A stretch of 58,006 nt of DNA from Chloroflexota bacterium (GCA_023512725.1 JAILZB010000003.1:1-58006), one strand, 5' to 3'. Shown: positions 25,452 through 34,885, numbered from the stretch's first letter. The notes: a model not told the origin generated them from the letters alone. Program-made: numbers and translations.

Positions 25452-28330
25452 CGCGGATGGCTCTCCAGGAATTCGACGACGCGCGTGGGAATAGCGCTCG
25501 CCGGCACCGTTTCAACCGGGCAGGGAAGCGAACGCCGGAAGGCCGCTCCGTATCCCTTCGTCCGCAAGCGCGTGTCCAGCACAAGGACCACCCCGCGGTC
25601 CTGCTTGCTCCGGATCAGGCGGCCGAAGCCCTGGCGGAAGCGCAGGACCGCTTGCGGAACGGCGAATTGGAAGAACCCATCTGGGAACGCCTCTTGCCGC
25701 GCGGCAAAGAGCGGGTCGCTCGGCACCCCGAAGGGCAGCCGGGTGAGCACGACAACGCTCAGCGCCTCGCCGGGGATGTCCACCCCTTCCCAGAAGGAGG
25801 CTGCTCCCAATACCACCGTCCGGTCGTTCTCGCGCAGCCGGGTGAGCAGCTGGGTCCGGGGCCCGTCGATATTCTGCCCCAGCACGGCGATGTCGTGGCG
25901 CTCGAGCGGCCCGCGCACCAGCGTGCGGACACGCCGGAGGGAAGCGTTCGCCGTGAACAGCACGAGCATCCGCCCACCAGTTGCGATCGCCGTCTCCGTA
26001 ATGACGCGGGCGAGAGCAGCATCGTAGCCGGGCTGGGTCGGCTCCGGGAAGTCAGCGTCAGCGGGAACCAGCACGAGCGCCCGCTCCGCGAAGTTGAAGG
26101 GTGAGCCCAGCTGGAGTTCCTTGGCATCGAGCAGGCCGAGGCGCTGGCGTACGTAGGCGAAGCTGTTCTCGGCGCTGAGCGTCGCACTCGTCAGGACGAC
26201 ACTCTCTTTCTGGCTGAACAGCTCCGCACTGAGCCGGCCGGCCACCTCGAGGGGTGCTGCTGCCAGCACAGGGTCGCCGCCCACACCTTCGATCCAGGTC
26301 ACTAGCCCCGGCTCCGGCCCGAGCACCAGGTGCTGGAGCCCCTCGCGCAGTTCGACCGAGCGCCGGCGCAGGGAGGAGACTTCCAGGAGGAGGTCGCTCA
26401 GCGCTTCCTGGCGGGAGGAGGCATGGGGTTCGAGCAGCGTCTCAAGGCGAGCGAGATCGGCGGCCAGGCGTCCCAGGAGCGTATCGAGCGGCTCCCAGGC
26501 GGTCACCACCGCCTCCCAGAGCGCACTCTGGCGGACCTGCGGCGTGATCCGCGTGCGGTGATCGCCCTCACTCCCGCGGAGGAACGGGTCGAGGGCGGCC
26601 GCGAGCGCCGCCACGGCCGGGCGCGCCCGCTCACACTGCTCCTCGAGCTGGCCGAGCAGCTCATTCAGCGCCCCGCTCACCCACGCGGGGAGCTCGGCCG
26701 CACGGACGGCAACCGGTGCCTCCGCCACCAGGCCACGCCAACGGTCGTGGCCACGTCGCTCGGCGATCGCATCGAGCTGGCGCAGCAGGTCGCGCCGGGA
26801 GATGGTGAAGCCAAACTGGCGGGTCGCCTCGTCTTCGAGATGGTGGGCTTCGTCAATCACGAGCCGGCTGTACTCCGGGAGTACCCGGTAGTTAGCTGCC
26901 AGGTCGGAGAGCAGCAGGGCATGGTTGACCACCACCACATGCGCGTGCTCAGCGGCCCGGCGGGCCCGGTAGAGAAAGCAGGTCCCCCGCTTCTGAAAGG
27001 TACAGCGGCCGGTCAGGCAATCGTCCGCCTGGGCCGAGAGCCGCGCCCAGACGACCTGCTCGCCCGGCGCAAGGTTCAGCTCCGCGCGGTCGCCGGTAGC
27101 CGTCTGGGGCAGCCAGACAAGTAAGCGGCAGAGCAGGCGTACTTCATCGCGCGTCAGGCCGACCGGGGCACGGCGGAACTCGGCCCAGCGACGCAGGCAG
27201 AGGTAGTTGGTCCGCCCTTTGACGACGGCAGTCCGCAAGGGCGGCAGCGACTCGCCGTGCTGCTCCTCCCAGCGCTCCAGCAGGGCGGCAACTTTGGGGA
27301 GGTCGTGCTTGACCAACTGCTCCTGGAGGGTGAGGGTCGCCGTCGAAATGACGACCCGGTTTCCGGTGCGGCGGGCCCACTCGGCGCTCGGGAGAAGGTA
27401 GGCAAGGGATTTTCCCGTTCCCGTGCCTGCCTCGACCAGCAGGTGCTCCCCCCGGACGACCGCTTCCTGGACGGCCGTGAGCATCTCCACCTGCTCGGGG
27501 CGGTACTCGAAGCCGGGGACGGTCTCGCTTCCCAGGCTGCCCGGTTCGAGGAGCTGGGCTATGGGCGCGGGCTCGCTGGCGGCAGGAGCGGGCTCAAGCG
27601 ATGGCAAGCGGTCGGGCGCGCGGGTCAGGAAGTCCAGATTGGCCACGTCGAGCCCGGCCTTGCTCGCCAGGATGGCTCCCAGCGAGCTACCGGTCGTGCG
27701 CTTGCTGACCTCGCGCTCAAGCTGCTGGAAGAGCTGCTTGAGCGGCCAGTCGGTTAGCGAAGCGAGCTGGACGATCTCGGCTAGGGTCTGGGGGTCGAGG
27801 GAACGGCCGACCGCCAGCAAGGCGAGAAAGACCTCTTTGGTGGTCAGGGCATCGGCGAGCGCACGGTGCGCTTGAGTGACGGTCACGCCCAGTCGGCTGG
27901 CGATTGCGCTCAAGCGGTAGCTCGGGAGGTCGGGCAGGAGGATGCTCGCGAGTTCGAAGGTATCGAAGACGGGATTGGTGAGGGGCAGCCCCTGACGCTC
28001 GAGCGCCTCCAGGTCACGCGCGGGGCTCTGACCGACCAGGGGGGCCTCCCCGACGAAGGTGCGGAAGGCATCGCGGACCTCGGCGAAGGTGGGAGCCTGC
28101 TGGAGATCACGCTGGTGCAAGCCGGTCAGCCGGGCAACTGCGAGCGGCAGCGCTCCAGTCGGCCGGACCAGGGTCTGGAAGCGGGCCAGCTCGCGGTGGG
28201 GGTCGAACTTGACAGCAGCAAGTTCGATAATCTCGTCGCGGGGGTCGAGCCCCGTCAGTTCGAGGTCAAACGCAACGTAGACTGGGCGCAAGGGGGTCAC
28301 CGGCAATTCTAGGCGGCGCCCGGGTGGCAC
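25445..28330 (-). CDS. dinG: DinG-family helicase with N-terminal DnaQ-like exonuclease domain
   Basis: A 961-residue fusion. Residues ~15-180 are a DEDD 3'-5' exonuclease domain: AFDLELTGLDP supplies the D-x-E pair and AHRALADA the His/Asp motif. The rest is a superfamily 2 XPD/DinG helicase. GTGTGKS near 305 is Walker A. NYLCLRRW and CLTGRCTFQKRGTC supply four Cys for an iron-sulfur cluster. DEAHH lies near 493, and GASFWEGVDIPGE, RLPFGVPSDP and QGFGRLIRSKQDRG near the end are the C-terminal helicase motifs. The fusion is common in Gram-positive-type DinG. Likely role: unwinding forks, R-loops or damaged DNA. The start is GTG with no clear ribosome-binding site; an in-frame GTG ten codons on (VTPLRPVYV) is possible. 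Confidence 0.92.
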   Translation of the reverse strand: MPPGRRLELPVTPLRPVYVAFDLELTGLDPRDEIIELAAVKFDPHRELARFQTLVRPTGALPLAVARLTGLHQRDLQQAPTFAEVRDAFRTFVGEAPLVGQSPARDLEALERQGLPLTNPVFDTFELASILLPDLPSYRLSAIASRLGVTVTQAHRALADALTTKEVFLALLAVGRSLDPQTLAEIVQLASLTDWPLKQLFQQLEREVSKRTTGSSLGAILASKAGLDVANLDFLTRAPDRLPSLEPAPAASEPAPIAQLLEPGSLGSETVPGFEYRPEQVEMLTAVQEAVVRGEHLLVEAGTGTGKSLAYLLPSAEWARRTGNRVVISTATLTLQEQLVKHDLPKVAALLERWEEQHGESLPPLRTAVVKGRTNYLCLRRWAEFRRAPVGLTRDEVRLLCRLLVWLPQTATGDRAELNLAPGEQVVWARLSAQADDCLTGRCTFQKRGTCFLYRARRAAEHAHVVVVNHALLLSDLAANYRVLPEYSRLVIDEAHHLEDEATRQFGFTISRRDLLRQLDAIAERRGHDRWRGLVAEAPVAVRAAELPAWVSGALNELLGQLEEQCERARPAVAALAAALDPFLRGSEGDHRTRITPQVRQSALWEAVVTAWEPLDTLLGRLAADLARLETLLEPHASSRQEALSDLLLEVSSLRRRSVELREGLQHLVLGPEPGLVTWIEGVGGDPVLAAAPLEVAGRLSAELFSQKESVVLTSATLSAENSFAYVRQRLGLLDAKELQLGSPFNFAERALVLVPADADFPEPTQPGYDAALARVITETAIATGGRMLVLFTANASLRRVRTLVRGPLERHDIAVLGQNIDGPRTQLLTRLRENDRTVVLGAASFWEGVDIPGEALSVVVLTRLPFGVPSDPLFAARQEAFPDGFFQFAVPQAVLRFRQGFGRLIRSKQDRGVVLVLDTRLRTKGYGAAFRRSLPCPVETVPASAIPTRVVEFLESHPRC

Positions 28331-28381
28331 GTCAATCGCCGGGGCCAGCTAGAATGGCAGGCACAGCAGGGGAGGGAAGTG

Positions 28382-29170
28382 ATGCTCCGCGGGTACGTAG
28401 ATACCTTTCTCGGGCAAGTCCATTATCGCGAGGTTGGCACGGGCGAGCCGTTGGTGCTCCTTCACCAGACGGCCGACTCCAGCCGGATGTACACCGAGGT
28501 CTTTCCATGCCTGGCCGAGCACTTTCGCGTGGTTGCGCCGGACACCCCGGGCTTCGGCGATTCCGACAAGCCGAGCGCACCGCCCGGGATCGAGGGCTAC
28601 GCACGGGCGCTCGCAGAGGTCTTGACGGCGCTGGGCATTCCCCAGGCGCACCTGCTCGGCCACCACACGGGCGCCTCCATCGCCGTCGAGGTTGCGGCTA
28701 CCTTCCCGGAACGCGTGAACCGCCTGGTGCTTTCCGGCTGCCCAGACTATGACCCAGAAGTCCGCCAGCAGAAGCTGGCCGGCATCCAGCCGGCCCCCAT
28801 CGAACCGAGTGGGGAGCACCTGCTGCGCGCCTGGGAGCGCGTGAGCGCCGGCATGAAAGGCTGGGCCACCCTGGAGCAGATCCACCGCTCAGCGATCGAT
28901 ACCCTCAAAGCTGGACCCGAGTACTACTACGCCTACCTGGCCGTGTTCACCCAGGATGTGCGGACGCGGATCCCGAAGATCACCGCCCCGACCTTGCTGA
29001 TGAGCGGCGAGCGTGACCTGTTCGTCGAGCGTCAGGAGCAGCTCCGCCCGCTCTTTCGCCAGGCGGAGACCTACGTGTTCCGGGGCGCTGGTGCCCTCAC
29101 GATGATGGAGCGGCCGCAGGAGTTCTGTCAGGTCGTGACGCGCTTCCTCCAGGGGCAGCCCGCGGCGTAG
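28382..29170 (+). CDS. Alpha/beta hydrolase-fold protein lacking Ser nucleophile and catalytic His
   Basis: 262 residues from the ATG 28382 (GGAGGG 5 bases upstream; the GTG one codon earlier is too close to it). The fold is clear: PLVLLHQTADSSRMY, VVAPDTPGFGDSDKP, then the elbow LLGHHTGASIAVEVAA and ERVNRLVLSGCPDYDP, and TLLMSGERDLFV carrying the usual Asp. The elbow GxSxG is GHHTG, with His where Ser, Cys or Asp should be. The C-terminal His segment, usually GxGHxxxxExP, reads GAGALTMMERP, so the base His is absent. Either the activity is non-canonical or the protein is a binding or pseudo-enzyme. A TAGAAT box lies at 28350-28355. Its regulator may be the GbsR-type gene next door. Confidence 0.85.
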   Translation: MLRGYVDTFLGQVHYREVGTGEPLVLLHQTADSSRMYTEVFPCLAEHFRVVAPDTPGFGDSDKPSAPPGIEGYARALAEVLTALGIPQAHLLGHHTGASIAVEVAATFPERVNRLVLSGCPDYDPEVRQQKLAGIQPAPIEPSGEHLLRAWERVSAGMKGWATLEQIHRSAIDTLKAGPEYYYAYLAVFTQDVRTRIPKITAPTLLMSGERDLFVERQEQLRPLFRQAETYVFRGAGALTMMERPQEFCQVVTRFLQGQPAA

Positions 29171-29225
29171 CGCGACGGGACTGGGCACGCTTGCCACGCA
29201 CTGCTGGCGGGGTGGAGCAGGCTGG

Positions 29226-29756
29226 TTACCGGCTGGAGACGGGGGCGATCTCCTCTTTCAGCAAGCTCATCGCGTTCTCCAGGTCTCCTTCGAGAAAGCT
29301 GGTGAACGCCAGGTCGAGGGCGCGCAGGAGGTGACGGAGGTCGGCCAACCGCTCGCGGAACGCCTCGCCCTCGGCACCGTCGCTGACCGCCTGATAGAGC
29401 GTTTCGACTTCGTGCAAGGTTGGGTCGAACTCGCGGCGCTTGCGCTCGGCCAGAATGACCCGGAACAGGCGGTTGACATCGGCGATCGAGGCAAAGTACT
29501 CACGTCGCTCGCCGGGCTTATGGATCCGGCGCACCAGTCCCCAGTCGATCAGGTTGCGGAGGGTTACCGAGACATTCCCGCGACTGATATGCAGCCGCGC
29601 CATGATCTCTTCCGCGCTCCATTCCCGCCCCGTCACGAACAGCAGGGCGTGCACCTGCCCCATCGTCTTGTTGATCCCCCAGGCCTGGGCCATCTCGCCG
29701 CAGTGGAGGATGAAGCGGTCCTCAGCTTGGCGTACCGTCAGCGATCGTTCGGTCAC
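29226..29756 (-). CDS. GbsR/MarR-type transcriptional regulator
   Basis: A 176-residue protein with a winged-helix domain of the GbsR/MarR type. EDRFILHCGEMAQAWGINKTMGQVHALLF, WSAEEIMARLHISRGNVSVTLRNLIDWGLV and KPGERREYF are the typical helix-turn-helix and wing segments. A C-terminal helical region (EVETLYQAVSDGAEGEAFRERL) probably dimerises. GbsR proteins are known as repressors of glycine-betaine genes, but the family is wider. The GTG at 29756 has GAGGT 8 bases upstream. It lies convergent with the alpha/beta hydrolase and divergent from the DUF3891 gene; a target is not readable. Confidence 0.85.
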   Translation of the reverse strand: MTERSLTVRQAEDRFILHCGEMAQAWGINKTMGQVHALLFVTGREWSAEEIMARLHISRGNVSVTLRNLIDWGLVRRIHKPGERREYFASIADVNRLFRVILAERKRREFDPTLHEVETLYQAVSDGAEGEAFRERLADLRHLLRALDLAFTSFLEGDLENAMSLLKEEIAPVSSR

Positions 29757-29841
29757 TTGTGAAACCTCGAAAAGAGCCTAGGGCGAGAGCGGCTGGCGCG
29801 TCAAGAGGGAGTGCGAAGTATTCTTCCCACGGGAAGGCACG

Positions 29842-30621
29842 ATGATTGTCCAGGCGTTTGGTGAACGGGTCCGGCTGATCGCGCAGCACGACCATGCCCT
29901 TCAGGCGGGCGTCCTCGCTCAAGCGTGGGGTGGACCGCCGTTTGACCCTCCCTCGCCCTTGCTGGTGCGCGCCACTGCTCTGCACGATGCTGGCTGGCAG
30001 GCGTGGGATGACCGGCCCCGGGTCGATCCTGCCACTGGGCTCCCTTACCGCTTTTTCGAGATGCCGGTGGCAGAACACCTGGCCATCTTCCGGCGCAGCG
30101 TGGCTGCAGCATTCGCGGAAGGCGATTTTGCCGGCCTACTGGTGAGTCTCCACACCCAGGGGCTGTACAACGGTCGCTTTGGCTTGGTCGATGTGGGAGG
30201 GGCTAGGGTGGTAGCACCGGCGGAGGAGGCGCTGCTCGTCCAGTTCCTAGGCGAGCAGGTCCGGCTGCAGGATGCCGCCCGGGCTCGCCTCGGCCTGAGC
30301 GCGATCGACCCCGAGCTGTGGCGCTGCTACCGCTTGCTCCAGGTGTGGGATATCCTCTCCCTCTTTTCGCTCATTCCCCAGGCCGCACCGCGGCGGCTCC
30401 CCGCCGTGCCTGTGGGCAGTAGCGAGGTCGCCCTTGAGCTGGTGCCGCTCTCGCCCGGCGTCTTCACGGTGACACCCTGGCCGTTCCACGAGGCGGAAGT
30501 CGAGACGCGGATTCCCATCCGTGAGGTTCCGTTCCAGCGCTACGACGACCAGAGCCTGGGCGCTGCCCTCGCCGCTGCACGCCCGGACGAGCTGCGGGTG
30601 CGTTTCCTCCAGTGTGCCTAG
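29842..30621 (+). CDS. DUF3891 family protein
   Basis: A 259-residue protein of the DUF3891 type. It starts MIVQAFGERVRLIAQHDHALQAG, followed by ATALHDAGWQAWDDRPRVDPATGLPYRF, then GLLVSLHTQGLYNGRFG. The HDxxW and H motifs suggest a metal-binding helical (HD-like) domain, but no activity is established for the family as far as I know. ATG start with a weak GGGAAGG nearby. The end interlocks by 4 bases (CTAG) with the convergent metallo-hydrolase stop. Confidence 0.8.
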   Translation: MIVQAFGERVRLIAQHDHALQAGVLAQAWGGPPFDPPSPLLVRATALHDAGWQAWDDRPRVDPATGLPYRFFEMPVAEHLAIFRRSVAAAFAEGDFAGLLVSLHTQGLYNGRFGLVDVGGARVVAPAEEALLVQFLGEQVRLQDAARARLGLSAIDPELWRCYRLLQVWDILSLFSLIPQAAPRRLPAVPVGSSEVALELVPLSPGVFTVTPWPFHEAEVETRIPIREVPFQRYDDQSLGAALAAARPDELRVRFLQCA

Positions 30622-31460
30622 TCGGCTGGCTGCCAGCGATAGCTCGCTCCCCAGTGCTCGGCATAGCCGAATGGGGTTGGGTGGTGGTAGGCGACGAGGA
30701 GAAGCCGCTCCGCCGCGGCCTGCTGGAGCACCCGCAATCGCGTACGGTACGCCTGCTCGGGGGCACTGTCGAAGGCGCTGCTCCAGTTCGGCTTCTGAAA
30801 GTGCAGGGGGTGGTGGGAGAGGTCGCCCATGACAAGTGCCGTGGTCTTCCCGGAGCTCATCAGGACGCTGCGATGCCCGGGGGTATGGCCAGGAGTCTCA
30901 AGCAGCCGGATGCCTGGTGCAATCTCTACCTCCCCTTCCGGAAGCTCCAGCTGACCGGAAGCTGCCAGCACGGGCAGGTGGTCGCGGAGGGCGGGCACCG
31001 TCGCAAGGAACTGGGGCTGGGTCCAGTGGCGAAACTCAGGGCCAGCGAGCCAGTAGCGGGCGTGTGGGAAGGTCGGGCGGCGTTGCCCCGCTACCACGCT
31101 CGTGCTCCAACCGAGGTGGTCGGGATGGGCGTGGCTCAGCACCACGTCGCTAATGGCGGTGGGCGCGATCCCAGCTTGGGCAAGACCGTCGAGCAGCGTG
31201 CCTGGCTGCGCCCGGAGCGGTGAACTGGGGCCGAGCCCGGTATCGACCAGGATGAGCCGCTGGCCTGCGCGAATGACCAAGACGTGCATCGGCAGGATCG
31301 CGTGCCCCTGGGCATTCACCGGCTGGAGGAAGGGCGCGCTCCGCGCAACCGGCACGTCGCGGAAGAGCCGTTCCGGCGCGATCGCGAGGTCGCCATCGCT
31401 GCAGGTCAACAGGACGACGTCGCCAAGGGTGCGGGGGCCAGGAGGGGTCATCGGCGGCAC
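30618..31460 (-). CDS. MBL-fold metallo-hydrolase
   Basis: A 280-residue metallo-beta-lactamase-fold hydrolase of the lactonase/AttM-like branch. [10 protein letters not shown] (about 72), the zinc motif [14 protein letters not shown] (about 106), [13 protein letters not shown] (about 186), [10 protein letters not shown] (about 210) and [11 protein letters not shown] near the end give the expected His/Asp ligands. The substrate is unknown; relatives include acyl-homoserine lactonases. The start is GTG at 31460, or the ATG three codons in (31451) with AAAGGTG upstream; the second is equally likely. It is divergent from the ferredoxin gene. Confidence 0.88.
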   Translation of the reverse strand: MPPMTPPGPRTLGDVVLLTCSDGDLAIAPERLFRDVPVARSAPFLQPVNAQGHAILPMHVLVIRAGQRLILVDTGLGPSSPLRAQPGTLLDGLAQAGIAPTAISDVVLSHAHPDHLGWSTSVVAGQRRPTFPHARYWLAGPEFRHWTQPQFLATVPALRDHLPVLAASGQLELPEGEVEIAPGIRLLETPGHTPGHRSVLMSSGKTTALVMGDLSHHPLHFQKPNWSSAFDSAPEQAYRTRLRVLQQAAAERLLLVAYHHPTPFGYAEHWGASYRWQPAD

Positions 31461-31595
31461 CTTTCTCCCGTTCCGGCTCGACGGGGAGGAACGGGATCCG
31501 GTACGATAGGGCAGCGCTTCCCGCCAGCGCCATCAGAGAAGTGTTGCGCGAGCCTGCCAGCCGTTCTGCGGTCTGATGGGGTTCCCGGAGGATTC

Positions 31596-31886
31596 ATGGC
31601 CTACGTGATTACCGAGAACTGCATCGACACCCTCGACAAGTCGTGCGTCGAGGTCTGCCCGGTCGATTGTATCTACCACGAAGAGGGTGTCGACCGGATG
31701 CTGTACATCCACCCGGATGAATGCATCGACTGTGGAGCCTGCGAGCCGGCCTGTCCGGTGACGGCGATCTTCGCCGAAGATGAGGTGCCCGAGGACCAGC
31801 GCCACTTCATCGAGATCAACGCCCTCTATTTCACCGACCGGGAGGCCGCGCGGGCGCGCACCAACGCCGTCAAACCGGTTGCCTAG
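31596..31886 (+). CDS. Seven-iron ferredoxin
   Basis: A 96-residue ferredoxin starting [10 protein letters not shown]. The first Cys set (C-x7-C-x3-C followed by PVDC) suits a [3Fe-4S] centre with a partner Cys. The second, [12 protein letters not shown], is the classic C-x2-C-x2-C-x3-CP for [4Fe-4S]. This is the FdxC-like 7Fe arrangement of actinobacteria and thermophiles. It carries low-potential electrons in the cytoplasm. CCGGAGG precedes the ATG by 5-6 bases. No partner oxidoreductase is adjacent. Confidence 0.95.
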   Translation: MAYVITENCIDTLDKSCVEVCPVDCIYHEEGVDRMLYIHPDECIDCGACEPACPVTAIFAEDEVPEDQRHFIEINALYFTDREAARARTNAVKPVA

Positions 31887-31931
31887 CGCGAGCGGTGCTG
31901 CCCCGCCGGCGTCGGGGGATAGTGTCGCCTG

Positions 31932-32381
31932 GTGGGCAGGAAGGAACGCGAGGGGGTGATCCCGCCAGCGGCAGTTCCATTTGTTGCCCAGGCCCGGGTC
32001 GGGCGCCTGGCGACGATCGGCGAGGACGGGCTTCCCTATCTGGTGCCGTTCTGCTACGTCCTCTGGCAGGGGGATCTCTGGTCACCGCTGGATACCAAGC
32101 CGAAACGGGTGCCGGTCGAGCGGCTGCGCCGGGTGCAGAACATCGTCGCCCGGCCGGGCGTTGGGGTGGTGATCGACCGGTGGTCGGAAGACTGGAGCGA
32201 GCTGGCCTACGTCCAGATCCGCGGCCACGCTCGGCTCGTCACGAGTGCTGAGGCGCGCGCGGCGGTCGTTCCGCTCCTTCGGGAGAAATACCCCCAGTAC
32301 CGGTCGATGCCGGCCCTAGATGAGAACCCGCTGCTCCAGATCACTCCGCTGGCGGTCGCGGTTTGGGGCCGTCTTGGGTAA
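31932..32381 (+). CDS. PPOX-class F420-dependent-type enzyme (Rv0121-like)
   Basis: A 149-residue split-barrel protein: AQARVGRLATIGEDGLPYLVPFCYVLWQGDLWS, then RVQNIVARPGVGVVIDRW, LAYVQIRGHARLV and LREKYPQY. This is the TIGR03668/Rv0121 group, assigned by others to F420-dependent enzymes. Cofactor choice is inferred from the family. GTG start. The gene follows the ferredoxin by 45 bases. Its end overlaps the end of the convergent PHP gene by 41 bases. Confidence 0.8.
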   Translation: MGRKEREGVIPPAAVPFVAQARVGRLATIGEDGLPYLVPFCYVLWQGDLWSPLDTKPKRVPVERLRRVQNIVARPGVGVVIDRWSEDWSELAYVQIRGHARLVTSAEARAAVVPLLREKYPQYRSMPALDENPLLQITPLAVAVWGRLG

Positions 32382-32901
32382 CCACTTCGACCTCGCCGCA
32401 CCGGATCGCCGTGATGATGGCATCTCCCGTGCGCTCACCCACCTCCACGATGATCCAGGCTCGATTGATCATCTCGGGAGCGTGACAATCGTCTGAGGCG
32501 ACCCGGGGCCAGGAGAGCGCTTCGTAGCGCGGGCAGTAGCTCCCCTGGTTGGTGATTTCAAAGGCATCGAGCCGATGGTCGCGTAAGGCCCGGTGCACTT
32601 CCTCAGCCGTCATGTTGTAGCGCTGCGGGTGATTGAGGACCCGCAGGAGCTGAGTCTCCCCCCAGATGTAGCCGACGTGCTGCCAGCCGAGCTGCCGGTA
32701 GGAGACTTCGCACCCGCGCAGTACGAGCAGCCCATCGGGGATGATGAGCCGGTCGCGCTCTTCTTCGGTCAGCTCCTGGTCGTGGTCGGTGATAGCTACC
32801 GCATCGAAGCCATGCTCAGCGTAGCGGCGGAGCAGCTCATTGGGGGTGAGGGTGCCATCACTGCGGACGGTATGGGTGTGGAGGGCAACTTTCAGGAGCA
32901 T
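32341..32901 (-). CDS. PHP-domain phosphoesterase-like protein
   Basis: 186 residues from the ATG 32901. MLLKVALHTHTVRSDGTLTPNELLRRYAEHGFDAVAITDHD is the PHP metal-site N-terminus, with HTH plus DHD. LRGCEVSYRQL carries the Glu and VASDDCHAPEMIN the C-terminal Asp and His. Relatives hydrolyse phosphomonoesters or 3',5'-nucleotide bisphosphates; some are histidinol phosphatases. The substrate is unknown. The track's longer start runs into the promoter region. The C-terminus overlaps the PPOX gene by 41 bases in antisense. A TATACT box on the minus strand at 32968-32963 could serve as its -10. Confidence 0.85.
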   Translation of the reverse strand: MLLKVALHTHTVRSDGTLTPNELLRRYAEHGFDAVAITDHDQELTEEERDRLIIPDGLLVLRGCEVSYRQLGWQHVGYIWGETQLLRVLNHPQRYNMTAEEVHRALRDHRLDAFEITNQGSYCPRYEALSWPRVASDDCHAPEMINRAWIIVEVGERTGDAIITAIRCGEVEVVTQDGPKPRPPAE

Positions 32902-33006
32902 CTCGCCTGCTGAGGTACCGGGAGTCCAGAGTGTCGCTACACCCGCGGGGGAGCCACCCGGCAGTATACCATCCCTGTCCTGCGCTGGCTCCCCGTGCCT
33001 GGATGC

Positions 33007-33035
33007 TTGTTCCCTGCTCGGCTGGCCGGCATAAT
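33007..33035 (+). promoter_or_regulatory. Candidate promoter of the secreted protein gene
   Basis: TTGTTC (33007-33012), a 17-base spacer and CATAAT (33030-33035), placing the transcript start near 33042 and a 30-base leader with GGAGGGG before the GTG at 33072. Confidence 0.5.
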
Positions 33036-33071
33036 CCCCCACGCTCGCACCATCGCCTGGAGGGGACCACT

Positions 33072-34883
33072 GTGCGCATGCTCCTGCCGCTGCTGCTCAC
33101 GACGCTGACCCTCGGCAACACCCTGGCCCCAGCGGCTGCCCAGCAGCCACGGAACCTGATCGTTAATTTCGGCTTCGAGCAGGGCTTCGACCCCTCCGCC
33201 GGGGGTGAGGTCGGCAAAGGCTGGACGCCCTTTGTGCTGAGCGGCTCGCTGGCGTTCCGGGATACCGCTGGCCTCAGCCCCGGCTTCGTGGAGCGGATCG
33301 AGGGGATCACCTCCCAGACGCTCTGGTCGGATGGCTCGCCCTTTGTTGCCGGCCTCTGGCAGCGGCGCGGCGTCACCCCGGGCAAGTTCTATAAGGCATG
33401 GTATGCCACGGCTGCCAAAGTCCGGGGGGGGGGGCCGATGGTGCGGACCCTTGGCCTCGACCCGACCGGGGGCCAGGACCCGACTGCCCCAAGCGTCGTC
33501 TGGGGGTCGCGCTACGACGGCGAGAAATGGGCCACCATCGAGCAGGGCAATGCGCCGGTCGTGCGAGTAGCAGCCCAGGGCGACCGGTTGACCGTCTTCC
33601 TGAAGGTCGAGAACAGCGGTGGCGGCCCAAACCAGGCCTACCTCGATGCCGTCTTCCTGGTGGAGGATGGCGATGCGCCGGCCATCCAGCAGCCTGCTGT
33701 CGCCAACCAGCCCGGCAGCCAGCAGAGCCCGCCCCAGCAGGCGCCGACCCCGACCCCCCTGCCACCAACCCGCCCGCCGGGCACCGAAGGGCGGGATGAC
33801 TACCCGGTCGAGGGAGGGTGGTTCTATAGCCAGGCGAACGGCCGCGATGCGGGTGGGGTCTATGGCTACGCGGTGACCGATAATGATGGGGTCCCCTTCT
33901 GGAGCTGGTTCCAGCGCTACGGCGGCGTGACCGTGGTTGGTTACCCTGTCTCGCACCGCTTCCTCTGGGATGGGTTTGTCAGTCAAGCGTTCCAGAAGGT
34001 CATCTTCCAGTACCGACCGGACCAGGGCGGCGCGGTGGTGTTTGTCAACGTCTTCGACCAGCTCAGCAAAGCCGGCAAGGACGACTGGCTGCTGACCATC
34101 CGCAATGTCCCCAAGTCGCAGGACTGGTCGATCGATACGGGCAAAGAGTGGCCCACGATTGTGCAGAACCATCAGAAACTCCTCGACCCCTACCCGGCCA
34201 TCCGCAGCGCCTACTTGGCGGCTGCCGACCCGGTCACCCAGTTCGGGTTGCCGATGGGGGTGCAGGAGTTCAGCAATGTCATCGTGGTGCGAGCGCAGCG
34301 GACGGTGTTCCAGCAATGGAAGGTCGATGTGCCATGGGCGCGGGCCGGGCAGGTGGTGCTTGCGAACGGTGGTGATGTCGCCAAGGAAGCGGGGATCCTG
34401 CCCGCGGAGGCGATCGCTCCCCAGCCCTTCACCTACCGACCGAGCACGCTGCCCAGCGTGAGCCTGGCTGCACCGGCTGCCCCTTCGCCGACCGCTGCCC
34501 CGCCGGCGGCTCCGGCCGCCACGCCGACCCCCACGAGCAGCCTGCCCTACCGGGTGGAAAATGTGAGCTACCTGCCCAACTGCGGGCTGACCCAGTTGCG
34601 GGTGCTGGTCCGGGATGCTGGCGGTGCCCCCGTGAACGGGCTCATCGCGCGGATCGAGTGGGCCGACCAGAAACTGGAGTCCAACCCCACCGGCAAGCCG
34701 GGTGCCTACGATCCGGGGTGGACCGACATCGTGCTCCGCACTGGCACCGTCGCGAATAGCTGGCGGGTTTCGATCTGGGAAGGCGGCAACCTCGTCGGTG
34801 GGCCGGTCGAAGTCCAGACGACCGACTTCTGCCAGGGGCCGGATGCCAAGCAGATCGTCACCGTGACCTTCCGCCGGCGCTAG
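33072..34883 (+). CDS. Secreted multi-domain protein of unknown function
   Basis: 603 residues from the GTG 33072 (GGAGGGG 6 bases upstream). A signal peptide is clear (MLLPLLLTTLTLGNTLAPAAAQ). The N-terminal ~190 residues look like a carbohydrate-binding-like jelly-roll (NLIVNFGFEQGFD ... VTPGKFYKAWYATAAKV). A Pro/Gln/Thr linker follows. The middle region (YGYAVTDNDGVPFWSWF, GYPVSHRFLWDGFVSQAFQKVIFQY) is a repeat type I know from Chloroflexota secreted proteins. A second Pro/Ala/Thr linker leads to a C-terminal ~110-residue beta domain with two Cys (YLPNCGLTQL and TTDFCQGPD) that may form a disulfide. No catalytic motif is seen. Probably a cell-surface or wall-binding protein. Confidence 0.75.
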   Translation: MRMLLPLLLTTLTLGNTLAPAAAQQPRNLIVNFGFEQGFDPSAGGEVGKGWTPFVLSGSLAFRDTAGLSPGFVERIEGITSQTLWSDGSPFVAGLWQRRGVTPGKFYKAWYATAAKVRGGGPMVRTLGLDPTGGQDPTAPSVVWGSRYDGEKWATIEQGNAPVVRVAAQGDRLTVFLKVENSGGGPNQAYLDAVFLVEDGDAPAIQQPAVANQPGSQQSPPQQAPTPTPLPPTRPPGTEGRDDYPVEGGWFYSQANGRDAGGVYGYAVTDNDGVPFWSWFQRYGGVTVVGYPVSHRFLWDGFVSQAFQKVIFQYRPDQGGAVVFVNVFDQLSKAGKDDWLLTIRNVPKSQDWSIDTGKEWPTIVQNHQKLLDPYPAIRSAYLAAADPVTQFGLPMGVQEFSNVIVVRAQRTVFQQWKVDVPWARAGQVVLANGGDVAKEAGILPAEAIAPQPFTYRPSTLPSVSLAAPAAPSPTAAPPAAPAATPTPTSSLPYRVENVSYLPNCGLTQLRVLVRDAGGAPVNGLIARIEWADQKLESNPTGKPGAYDPGWTDIVLRTGTVANSWRVSIWEGGNLVGGPVEVQTTDFCQGPDAKQIVTVTFRRR

Positions 34884-34885
34884 CC

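Noticed and set aside
26330-27124. 264-residue plus-strand ORF
   Set aside because: Antisense to dinG; no motif.
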